Shown: positions 1 to 5,622, numbered from the stretch's first letter. The stretch: 5,622 bases of DNA from DATDMG01 sp036518955 (GCA_036518955.1 DATDMG010000162.1:1-5622); one strand, 5' to 3'. The notes: a model not told the origin generated them from the letters alone. Made by a program: numbers and translations.

Positions 1-59
1 TGAGCGCGAGCCTGACCGTTGCTGGAGGCCACATCCCGCCGACACGCTCGTCGTCCCCA

Positions 60-135
60 TGGGGAATTCCCTGAGCGGCCGGGTGGGGAATTACGTGAGC
101 GGAACCTCCTCAGACCTGGGGAATTTCGTGATCGG
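60..135 (+). repeat. Three direct copies of a TGGGGAATT-headed 19-mer (probable insertion-sequence end)
   Basis: Copies lie at 60-78 (TGGGGAATTCCCTGAGCGG), 84-102 (TGGGGAATTACGTGAGCGG) and 117-135 (TGGGGAATTTCGTGATCGG), all in the same orientation, with start-to-start spacings of 24 and 33 bases. The AATT core is striking in such GC-rich DNA, and the copies differ at only a few positions. Arrays of about 20-base repeats with a TG-terminal outermost copy are known at the ends of IS21-family elements, where the transposase binds. Read that way, 60 would be the outer left end and the element would extend to the right. No istA/istB-like frame follows, so this would be a relic. The family assignment is inference; the repeat itself is directly visible. 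Confidence 0.55.
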
Positions 136-295
136 TGACACCGAGGAGCGCAACTGCTCTTCATCTGATCCCTCATCTGATCGGCATCTGATCGGCACAA
201 CCGCGCTGATCAGCGGTCTCGGGCGTCGTCTCCTCTCCAAGCGGCAGAAAGCGGCGATCTCGTTCACTGGTGGTGAGTACGTCATGATCGGTGAC
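129..295. repeat. Cluster of short TGATC-centred repeats
   Basis: The heptamer TGATCGG occurs at 129-135, 178-184, 189-195 and 285-291, with related TGATCCC at 166-172. The longer unit CATCTGATC is repeated directly at 162-170, 174-182 and 185-193, spaced 12 and 11 bases, close to one helical turn. TGATCGGTGAC is shared by 129-139 and 285-295. A perfect 12-base palindrome, CGCTGATCAGCG, lies at 204-215. The array directly follows the TGGGGAATT repeats and shares its core with the third copy. It could be an extension of the transposase-binding array or a separate protein-binding site; its function is unknown. Confidence 0.5.
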
Positions 296-535
296 GTTCA
301 CCTGGTGCGACGAGGCTTCTGTGAACGTCCCAGCAGGGGCCGGATCTCTGCTGGGCAGCGACGAGGCGGACCTGTCGCTGGGTGTCCAGCGGGGCTGCCC
401 ACGGAGGACCCGGCCGGCCGGCGCGTTCCCAGACCACCATCCCGCCGTCCGGGACGTGCAGTCCCGGCGGCCGCGGGTTCGGCGGGCGGGTCGACGGGCC
501 AGGACCATTCGATAGGCGTCGTCAGCTGGTACCGG
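136..535. other. Gene-poor stretch without a supportable gene
   Basis: No reading frame here gives a recognisable protein on either strand. Open frames exist because stop codons are rare at this GC content. One plus-strand frame from 59 to 805 runs straight through the repeat array and the remnant at 536-720, so it is not credible as a gene. A short minus-strand frame around 300-470 has fairly high third-position GC and contains the residues HVPDGGMVWERAG, but I recognise no family and see no start signal. The content is otherwise limited to the short repeats before 295 and the inverted repeats at 329-401. Confidence 0.5.
329..401. repeat. Overlapping, mutually exclusive inverted repeats
   Basis: CCCAGCAG at 329-336 pairs with CTGCTGGG at 348-355 (11-base loop). 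TGGGCAGC at 352-359 pairs with GCTGCCCA at 394-401. Inside the second pair, CGCTGG at 376-381 pairs with CCAGCG at 386-391 around a GTGT loop. The first two stems share bases 352-355, so they could not form together. This geometry resembles an attenuator, but no leader peptide or downstream plus-strand gene is seen. Eight-base stems are expected by chance at this GC content, so the call is structural only. Confidence 0.35.
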
Positions 536-720
536 TCAGGCGACGTGCGCGGTGGCGGTGTTGTGGGCGGCGAGGGTGACCGCAGCGACGTTCTCGGCGA
601 GCTCCTTGACCCGGCTGCGAACAGCGTGTCGTTGTGCAAGCGTCCCAGGATTGGGCGACGAGGCGAAGGCAGGGGCCGGGCCGCGCGTGGAGTTCCGCGG
701 CCCGGACGAGGACCGCCGGT
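536..720 (-). pseudogene. 3' remnant of an unrecognised protein-coding gene, frameshifted
   Basis: Reading leftwards, the last 30 or so codons before the TGA at 538-536 encode an alanine-rich, probably helical tail (RVKELAENVAAVTLAAHNTA, then THAVA-like residues). Their third positions are almost all G or C, as in real genes of this genome. Upstream, about 645-716, a different frame looks coding (VRAAELHARPGPCLRLVAQ, then SWDA). Joining the two frames with a shift around 632-645 gives one smooth sequence (SWDA followed by LAQRHAVRSRV). I infer the end of a gene that has suffered a frameshift and lost its 5' part. I do not recognise the family. A link to the neighbouring insertion-sequence-like repeats is possible but unsupported. 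The right-hand boundary is approximate, and the whole call rests on codon bias and frame continuity. Confidence 0.35.
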
Positions 721-801
721 GGTCGTGTCCAGCGGGGAAGGCTCCCGGGATGGGGTTCGGGGCGGGCGGTGCCGTGCGGGCTGGGCAGGGCGGGGGATGA
801 C

Positions 802-823
802 CTGACCCTCCTTCCAGGGTCAG
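802..823 (-). terminator. Hairpin at the end of the aminotransferase pseudogene
   Basis: CTGACCCT at 802-809 and AGGGTCAG at 816-823 form a perfect 8-base stem with a 6-base loop. The right arm contains the TGA stop codon (822-820) of the pseudogene. There is no T-tract on the minus strand, only a pyrimidine-rich run. Hairpin terminators lacking a U-run are often proposed in actinobacteria. Position directly at the gene end is the main support, since stems of this length also occur by chance here. Confidence 0.45.
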
Positions 824-2368
824 CCGGGGCGTTTGGGGGAGGGTGAGGGTTCGAACCAGTCGAGACCCTCGGCGATCCCGGCCGGGCAGATTCGGCCGGG
901 TGGTGTCGTGGCGAGGTCGGGTGGAATGGTCGTGGCAGGATGCGATGGGCCTCGGCGAGGTGTGCGGCCAGATCGTGGGCGAGGGTGCCGACCCGGGCTC
1001 GTCCAGCGCGGGTGGCGCGGTGCGGTTCGCCGCCGTCGTAGCGCAGGTCCGCCAGGCTGACCGGGGGGCGGCCGTCGTCGGTGTGGTGGCGCCACAGGCC
1101 GCTCTCCGGATCGAAGCGGTAGTCGCCGAGCAGGCGCCAGCCGTGGGTGGCGAGCAGGTCGACGGCATCGATGAGGTAGTCGGCGACGGTGTCGGTGAGG
1201 AAGTAGTTGAGGTTGATCCGCACCCAGCCGGGTTTGAGGCCGCTGCAGCCGGCGCCGATGGCGTGCTGGAAGCGGCCGGAGCGGTCGGGGTCGATGTGCA
1301 GGAGACGGTGGCCGTAGGGGCCGGCGCAGGAGCAGCCGCCGCGGGCCTGGATGCCGAACAGGTCGTTGAGGACGGCGACGAGGTAGTTGTGGTGCAGCAG
1401 CCGCCCGGACGGGGCCTGGATGGTGAACGAGACGATGGCGAGCCGGTCGGCCCGGTGTCGCCGAGGACGTCGGACGAAGGCGACCGTGCCGCCGCCGGGG
1501 ACGAGGGGACGCTGCTGCGGGCCAGGGTTCGGCGCAGGAGCAGGACGCCGGGGGTGCCGGGGCCGCCGATGAACTTGTGCGGGCTGAGGAAGACGGCGTC
1601 CTTGGCGGTCTCCGGGCGGCCCGGCAGGCCGTTCATCGCGATGTCGACGTAGGGGCCGGCGGCGGCGAAGTCGAAGAACGCCAGGGCGCCGTGGCGGTGC
1701 AGGACGGCGGCGACCTCGGCGGTGTCGGTGAGGATGCCGGTGACGTTGCTGGCTGCGGAGAACGATCCGATCCGCAGCGGGCGGTGGGCGTACGGGGAGA
1801 GTTCCTTCTCGAGGGCGTCGAGGTCGATGTGCCCGTCGTCGTCGGCCGGGATCTCGACGACGTCGGCGATCGTCTCGCGCCAGGCCAGCTCGTTGGAGTG
1901 GTGCTCGTAGGGGCCGACCAGGACGACGGGCCGCTCGTCGGGCGGGATCCGCTCGGGCAGCCGTTAGCGGCAGTCCAGGTCGGCCGGCACCCGCAGCTGC
2001 AGGATGCCGACGAACTTGTCGATGGCGGCCGTGCACCCGGACCCGCAGAAGATCACCGCTGTGTCGCCGTCCGCGCCGGCGGCCTGGCGGACGGCGTCCC
2101 GGGCCTGTTCCCGCAACCGCCTGGTGGCCAGGCCGGTGGCGCTGGCCTCGGTGTGCGTGTTGGCGTACAGGGGCAGGACGGCGTCCCGGATGAAGTCCTC
2201 GATGAAGTCCAGCGACCGCCCGGACGCGGTGTAGTCCGCGTACACGGGCCGGCGCCGTCCGTAGGGAGTCGTCAGGACCACGTCTTCCCCGATCACTGCC
2301 CGCGCGATCGCAGCCACCAGGCGGTCGGCGTCTGTGTGGTCGCCCGTCCGGTCGGTGTGGCCGGTCAC
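820..2368 (-). pseudogene. Class V aminotransferase / cysteine desulfurase-like enzyme, degraded
   Basis: The ancestral product was a PLP-dependent fold-type I enzyme of the class V aminotransferase group. Motifs follow the family order, starting from a GTG at 2368: YADYTASGRSL, ANTHTEAS, GSGCTAAIDKF, GPYEHHSNELAWRE (1874-1915), SFSAASNVTG, FFDFAAAGPY (1649-1678, PLP-contacting Asp) and SPHKFIGGPGTPG, with the Schiff-base Lys codon at 1574-1576. These are followed by PGGGTVAFV, RLAIVSF, NDLFGIQARGGCSCAGPYG (Cys loop), LAEAHRIL and the tail LDWFEPSPSP. Lesions are: TAA at 1966-1964, where remembered homologues have Tyr; a frameshift near 1510-1522; loss of probably about 70 codons at the 1452-1473 junction; and another frameshift near 930-942, after which the original TGA at 822-820 is in frame. 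Four independent lesions argue for decay rather than sequencing error. The precise substrate is unknown. It lies downstream of the copper operon and overlaps the preceding small ORF by GTGA, suggesting former translational coupling. Confidence 0.88.
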
Positions 2369-2601
2369 GGGACGTCCGGCCGGCAGGTCTCGCCCAGGCG
2401 GATGGCGGGGAACGGACGGCCGGCCAGGCCGGCCCCGAGCAGGCGGATCACCGGGAGGGAGACCACGCCGAGCCAGGTGTGGCCGGCACCGCTCCCGGCA
2501 CGACCGGCGGGCAGGAGCACAGACGGGGTCAGCGCGAAGGCCAGCTTGACCGGATGACTCCACTCGGCGCGCACCGCAGAACGGTACCGTCGTGAGGCCA
2601 T
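2365..2601 (-). CDS. Small hypothetical protein (78 residues), coupled to the aminotransferase start
   Basis: I do not recognise this protein. From the ATG at 2601 it encodes 78 residues beginning MASRRYRSAVRAEW. It has a basic N-terminus, a modestly hydrophobic middle (KLAFALTPSVLLP and WLGVVSLPVIRLLGAGLAG) and a charged end (RLGETCRPDVP). The hydrophobic runs are too short and interrupted to call clear membrane spans. Third codon positions are nearly all G or C from about codon 8 onwards, which supports real coding. The TGA stop (2367-2365) overlaps the GTG start of the aminotransferase in a GTGA arrangement, a common sign of translational coupling. The frame stays open upstream to an ATG at 2703, but that extension has lower-quality composition (Ser/Cys/Pro-rich), so the shorter start is preferred. 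No strong Shine-Dalgarno sequence is visible. It could also be a truncated fragment of a larger gene; since its partner is broken, it may be non-functional. Confidence 0.45.
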   Translation of the reverse strand: MASRRYRSAVRAEWSHPVKLAFALTPSVLLPAGRAGSGAGHTWLGVVSLPVIRLLGAGLAGRPFPAIRLGETCRPDVP

Positions 2602-2659
2602 GATCGGCTGCGACGACGGTGACCGGCAGGAACCGCAACGGCTGCAGGACGGGTCCGGC

Positions 2660-2684
2660 CCCCTGCCGGTCGGTCGGGCAGGGG
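2660..2684 (-). terminator. Candidate hairpin in the copA-hypothetical spacer
   Basis: CCCCTGCC at 2660-2667 pairs with GGCAGGGG at 2677-2684 around a 9-base loop. No T-tract follows on the minus strand. It lies about 125 bases beyond the copA stop and about 60 bases before the small ORF. It could end copA transcripts that pass the nearer hairpin, or be a leader structure for the small ORF. Low confidence, because GC-rich stems of this length arise by chance. Confidence 0.25.
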
Positions 2685-2783
2685 CGGGATCGGCGATGGC
2701 CATGTCATGTCCCGGGCCGTGAGGTGGAGGGGGAAGAGTGCCCGAGGGTCGTGGGCTGGCCGGCCCCGGACACCTGTGGTGTT

Positions 2784-2806
2784 GCCTGGCCTCGGGGACG
2801 CCAGGC
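2784..2806 (-). terminator. Candidate copA terminator hairpin
   Basis: GCCTGGC at 2784-2790 and GCCAGGC at 2800-2806 form a 7-base stem with a 9-base loop, starting 2 bases after the copA TGA (2811-2809). A smaller stem, ACACC/GGTGT at 2770-2774 and 2778-2782, follows directly on the minus strand. There is no T-tract. The placement immediately behind the stop codon is what suggests a terminator or an mRNA-stabilising 3' structure. Confidence 0.4.
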
Positions 2807-2808
2807 GG

Positions 2809-5166
2809 TCACGGCCTCCAGGTTTCTGTGCCGGAGGGCAGTTGTGCCGGGGCGGGTGGCCTGAACCGGTGTTGCAGCCGAAGGCTGTTGGACAGGACGA
2901 ACATCGACGAGAGGGTCATCGCGGCGCCGGCGACGAGGGGGTTGAGCAGGCCGGTGGCGGCCAGCGGGACGGCGGCGATGTTGTAGCCGAAGGCCCACAG
3001 GAGGTTGCCGCGGATGGTGCCCAGGGTCGCCCGGGCGAGTCGGACGGCGAAGGGGACGCTGGTCAGGTCGTCGCGGACGAGGATGAGGTCGGCGGCCTGG
3101 CGGGCGATGTCGGTGCCGGCCCCGACGGCCATGGACAGGTCGGCGGCGGCCAGGGCGGGCGCGTCGTTGACGCCGTCGCCGACCATCGCCACCCGGTGCC
3201 CGGCACGTTGCAGACGCTGGACGAGGTCGACCTTGCCGGTCGGGAGCACCCCGGCCACCACATCGTCGCCGTCGAGCCCGAGGGCGGCCGCCACCGTGCC
3301 GGCGGCGTGCGGGTTGTCACCGGTGAGCAGGACCACGCGCAGACCCAGGGCACGCAACTGCGCCACGGCGTCCACCGCCGACGACTTCAGCGTGTCGGTG
3401 ACGGCGATCAGCCCGACCAGGGTGGCGTCGCGGGCGACGAGGGCGATGGTGCGGCCCTGGCCTTCCCACCGGGCCCGCAGGTGGCCGGCCCAGTCGGGGA
3501 TGCCGATAGACCGGTCGGTGAGCAGTTCGGGGCGCCCGACGAGGACCTGGCGGCCCTGGACCCGGCCGGCGACGCCGTACCCCGCGAGCGCGGTGAAGTC
3601 CTCGACGTCGGGCAGCCTGGGGAATTCGGCGCGGGCCCAGCGCCCGATCGCCTCGCCGATGCTGTGCTGGGACGCGGATTCGACGGCCGCGGCGGCGGCA
3701 AGGACGCTGGCGCGGTCGAGCCCGTCGGCGACGACCGCGTCGACCGCGTCCATCCGGCCCGAGGTGAGGGTTCCGGTCTTGTCGAGGACGACGGTGTCGA
3801 TCGCGCCGGCCGACTCCAGGGCCTGGTGGCCGGTGAGGAACAGTCCGTGGTCGGCGGCGACGCCGGAGGCCACCATGAGAGCCGTCGGGGTGGCCAGGCC
3901 GAGCGCGCACGGGCAGGCGATGATGAGCACGGACAGGGCGGCCCGCACGCCGTCCAGGGGCCGGTCGCCCAGCAGCACCCAGGCGAGCAGGGTCAGCAGG
4001 GACGACACCAGGACCACGGGGACGAAGACCGCGCTGATCCGGTCGGCCAGGCGCTGGACCCGGGCCTTGTCCGCCTGGGTGAGTTCCACGAGCCGGATCA
4101 TCCGGCCGAGCTGGGAGTCCTGGCCCACCCGGACCGCGCGGACGACCAGACGCCCGTTGAGCACGACGGTGCCGCCGAGGACGCCGTCCCCGGCGGCGAC
4201 CTCCACGGGGGTGGCCTCGCCCGTCATCCTCGAGCAGTCCACCGCCGACTCGCCCCGCTCGACCTGCCCGTCGGCCGCGACCGTCTCCCCGGGGCGGGTC
4301 ACGAACCGGTCACCCGCCCGCAGGGCCGTCGCGGGCAGGCGCCGTTCGCGGCCGTCGTCCTCGAGCAGGGTGACGTCCTTGGCACCCAGCCGGGACAGCG
4401 CACGCAGCGAGCCGGTCGCCAGCCGCTTGGCGCGGGCCTCGTACAGGCGCCCGACGAGCAGGAAGGCCACCAGGCCGGCCGCGACGTCGAGGTACAGCGC
4501 GCCGTCCGGGCGCAGCAGCAGGTCCCAGCCGGAGCCGGATCCCTGGTCGCCGTGGGATCCGACGTTGTCCGGGTGCAGCAGCACGACCAGGGACCAGGCC
4601 GTGGAGGCGACGATCCCGAGGGAGACGAGCGTGTCCATGGATGAGGTGCGGTGCCGGAGGTTGCGCAGCGCGACCCGGTGGAACGGCCAGGCCGCCCAGG
4701 TGACGACGGGCGCGGCCAGCAGGACGAGCACGACCTGCCAGTAGGGGATCCGGATCGAGTCGACGAGGGCCCAGCCCAGCGACAGGTTGCACAGCGGGAT
4801 GCCGAGGACGACCGCGACGAGCAGCCGGTGCCGCAACGTGCGGACGCGGTGCTCGGCCTCCTCGAGCGCGGCCTCGTCGTCCGCTCCCGCCGCAGGGACG
4901 ACGCGTGCGGTGTACCCGGCCTTCTCGATCTGCTCCAGGAGCAGGTCCGTGGGTATCCCGGGGGCGGCGTGCACGGTGGCGCGCTCGCTGGCGTAGCTGA
5001 CGCTGGCGGATACGCCGTCGAGCCGGGTGAGGCGGCGTTCGATCCGGGCCGCGCAGGCGGAGCAGGTCATCCCGCTCACGGCGAGTTCCACGGTACGCGG
5101 TCCCGGTGCCGGCTCCTCGCCGGTGTCCCGCGGGCCGGGCATCAGGCGCGGTGTCCGCCGTGCCAT
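2809..5166 (-). CDS. copA: Copper-exporting P-type ATPase (P1B-1, CopA type)
   Basis: This inner-membrane pump uses ATP to export Cu(I) from the cytosol. The 785-residue protein is a normal length for CopA with one metal-binding domain. Features in order: an HMA domain at about 25-92 with GMTCSAC (Cys35, Cys38); membrane segments near 113-133, 142-162, 176-196 and 222-242; actuator domain with MTGEA (Glu317); membrane segments near 375-398 and 407-430, the latter with the Cu-binding CPC (418-420); phosphorylation motif DKTGT (Asp462); nucleotide-binding His501 in SQHS; TGD (615-617); GDGVNDAP (663-670); and two last membrane segments with Tyr728-Asn729 and M-x-x-S-S (750-754). The CPC, YN and MxxSS set is the Cu(I) signature. 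The ATG at 5166 is preceded by AGGGGG eight bases away, overlapping the ctaG stop, so the two genes are probably cotranscribed. His501 is followed by Ser rather than the usual Pro. No CsoR- or CueR-type operator is visible in the window. Confidence 0.96.
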   Translation of the reverse strand: MARRTPRLMPGPRDTGEEPAPGPRTVELAVSGMTCSACAARIERRLTRLDGVSASVSYASERATVHAAPGIPTDLLLEQIEKAGYTARVVPAAGADDEAALEEAEHRVRTLRHRLLVAVVLGIPLCNLSLGWALVDSIRIPYWQVVLVLLAAPVVTWAAWPFHRVALRNLRHRTSSMDTLVSLGIVASTAWSLVVLLHPDNVGSHGDQGSGSGWDLLLRPDGALYLDVAAGLVAFLLVGRLYEARAKRLATGSLRALSRLGAKDVTLLEDDGRERRLPATALRAGDRFVTRPGETVAADGQVERGESAVDCSRMTGEATPVEVAAGDGVLGGTVVLNGRLVVRAVRVGQDSQLGRMIRLVELTQADKARVQRLADRISAVFVPVVLVSSLLTLLAWVLLGDRPLDGVRAALSVLIIACPCALGLATPTALMVASGVAADHGLFLTGHQALESAGAIDTVVLDKTGTLTSGRMDAVDAVVADGLDRASVLAAAAAVESASQHSIGEAIGRWARAEFPRLPDVEDFTALAGYGVAGRVQGRQVLVGRPELLTDRSIGIPDWAGHLRARWEGQGRTIALVARDATLVGLIAVTDTLKSSAVDAVAQLRALGLRVVLLTGDNPHAAGTVAAALGLDGDDVVAGVLPTGKVDLVQRLQRAGHRVAMVGDGVNDAPALAAADLSMAVGAGTDIARQAADLILVRDDLTSVPFAVRLARATLGTIRGNLLWAFGYNIAAVPLAATGLLNPLVAGAAMTLSSMFVLSNSLRLQHRFRPPAPAQLPSGTETWRP

Positions 5167-5174
5167 GTCGCTCG

Positions 5175-5180
5175 CCCCCT
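5175..5180 (-). promoter_or_regulatory. Ribosome binding site of copA overlapping the ctaG stop
   Basis: On the minus strand the sequence reads TAGGGGGCGAGCGACATG. AGGGGG begins inside the ctaG TAG stop codon and ends 8 bases before the copA ATG. This fixes the ATG at 5166 as the start and suggests that ribosomes finishing ctaG help initiate copA. Confidence 0.7.
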
Positions 5181-5622
5181 ACTCCCCGGTCCGCCGCTGG
5201 CCAGTTGCCTCGTCCGCGTCGGGCGGCTTGCCGGCGAGTCGCGCCAGCATCGCGTTGTACGCGGCGAGCTGGGCGTCGCCGTCGCGGTCGGCGGCGCGGT
5301 CCAGGCGTCTGGCCTCGCGGTCGTCCTCGCGGGACCACTCGATCGCCAGGATGACGGCCACCAGGATGGCGGGGACGTCGCCGATGCCCCAGGCGATCCC
5401 GCCCGCCAGCCGCTGGTCGGCCAGCAGGTTGGGCCCCCAGGTGAGGTCGAGCCGGCCGAAGTAGTCGCCGGCGAGCAGCGTGCTGCCGGCCAGCAGGGCG
5501 ACGCCGAAGAAGGCGTGGAACGCCATCGCTCCCAGCAGCGTGATCAGCCGCAGGGGCTGGGAGACGGGGGCGGGCCGGGGATCGAGCCCGATCAGGACCC
5601 AGGAGAAGAGGTAGCCGGCGAA
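5179..5622 (-). CDS. ctaG: Cytochrome c oxidase assembly protein, CtaG (caa3-type) family, C-terminal part
   Basis: Only the last 147 residues are present; the frame is open to the right edge, so the start lies outside the window. The family consists of polytopic membrane proteins needed to insert copper into the terminal oxidase; in many actinobacteria it is fused to a CopD copper-resistance domain, which cannot be judged here. Visible features are the end of a membrane segment (FAGYLFSWVLIGLD), a second segment with MAFHAFFGVAL (fragment residues about 24-52, with the His typical of the family), then DQRLAGGIAWGIGDVPAIL in a third segment (about 73-96). The tail is highly charged and cytosolic (SREDDREARRLDR) and carries LAAYNAMLARLAG, seen in actinobacterial homologues. 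It stops at TAG (5181-5179), 12 bases before copA, in what looks like one copper operon. Assignment comes from remembered family motifs. Confidence 0.88.
   Translation of the reverse strand, partial: FAGYLFSWVLIGLDPRPAPVSQPLRLITLLGAMAFHAFFGVALLAGSTLLAGDYFGRLDLTWGPNLLADQRLAGGIAWGIGDVPAILVAVILAIEWSREDDREARRLDRAADRDGDAQLAAYNAMLARLAGKPPDADEATGQRRTGE

Noticed and set aside
59..805. Long plus-strand frame (248 codons)
   Set aside because: It reads through the repeat array and opposes the minus-strand remnant. The product is low-complexity Gly/Arg/Pro with no family resemblance, as expected of a shadow frame in GC-rich DNA.
930..1522. Programmed frameshifting to make a full-length aminotransferase
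   Set aside because: No slippery heptamer was seen at either shift, and the in-frame TAA and internal deletion would remain, so gene decay is the simpler explanation.
536..1636. Single minus-strand protein of about 366 residues
   Set aside because: Only its first 40 or so codons (to about 1515) are true aminotransferase frame and only its last 30 or so look like another gene's tail. The middle is a Ser/Thr/Pro-rich shadow frame.
522..2036. Single minus-strand protein of about 504 residues spanning the pseudogene
   Set aside because: Only about 950-1520 of this frame resembles the aminotransferase. The Arg-rich N-terminal part and the C-terminal part are out-of-frame translation created by the frameshifts.
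843..2557. Plus-strand frames of 269 and 326 codons opposite the aminotransferase
   Set aside because: They are antisense to a recognisable protein and encode Val/Gly/Asp/Ala-rich strings typical of the reverse complement of GC-biased codons.
1..2700. A new defence, toxin-antitoxin or other multi-gene system in the left half
   Set aside because: No pair of intact genes, no recognisable effector and no CRISPR-like array is present. The content is remnants and short repeats.
3618..3626. Another TGGGGAATT in the window
   Set aside because: It lies inside copA, encodes part of EFPRLPDVE in a conserved frame, and lacks the rest of the 19-mer, so it is coincidental.
2707..4744. Plus-strand frames of 645 and 579 codons opposite copA
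   Set aside because: They are exactly antisense to a well-supported ATPase, with no start signal and no recognisable domains.

Overview
The window is very GC-rich throughout, with strongly G/C-biased third codon positions in the real reading frames. Together with the protein types (a caa3-type CtaG next to a CopA copper ATPase) this points to a high-GC actinobacterium. I cannot name a genus from the sequence alone. All convincing genes lie on the minus strand, so transcription runs from the right edge of the window to the left.

Right half (about 2809-5622): an intact copper-handling gene pair. The 3' end of a membrane cytochrome c oxidase assembly protein of the CtaG family enters from the right edge. 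It is followed after 12 bases by a complete 785-residue copper-exporting P-type ATPase (CopA type). The ATPase has one N-terminal metal-binding domain, eight predicted membrane segments and the CPC, DKTGT, TGD and GDGVND motifs. The spacing and a Shine-Dalgarno sequence overlapping the ctaG stop codon indicate one operon: CtaG helps deliver copper to the terminal oxidase and CopA removes excess cytosolic Cu(I).

Middle (about 820-2800): a roughly 200-base spacer with two hairpins, then a 78-residue unrecognised ORF. Its stop overlaps (GTGA) the start of a class V aminotransferase / cysteine-desulfurase-like gene. That gene is clearly broken: a premature TAA where the family appears to have Tyr, at least two frameshifts, and an internal deletion of probably about 70 codons. 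Its original stop codon is still recognisable and is embedded in a hairpin.

Left end (1-800): decayed, essentially gene-free DNA. It holds a frameshifted 3' gene remnant of unknown family (536-720), a set of inverted repeats (329-401), a cluster of TGATCGG-like short repeats (129-295), and three direct copies of a TGGGGAATT-headed 19-mer at 60-135. The 19-mers resemble the multiple terminal repeats of an insertion sequence, possibly IS21-like, but no transposase gene is present here. The left side therefore looks like an eroding accessory segment abutting a maintained copper operon. I did not find evidence for a new multi-gene system.
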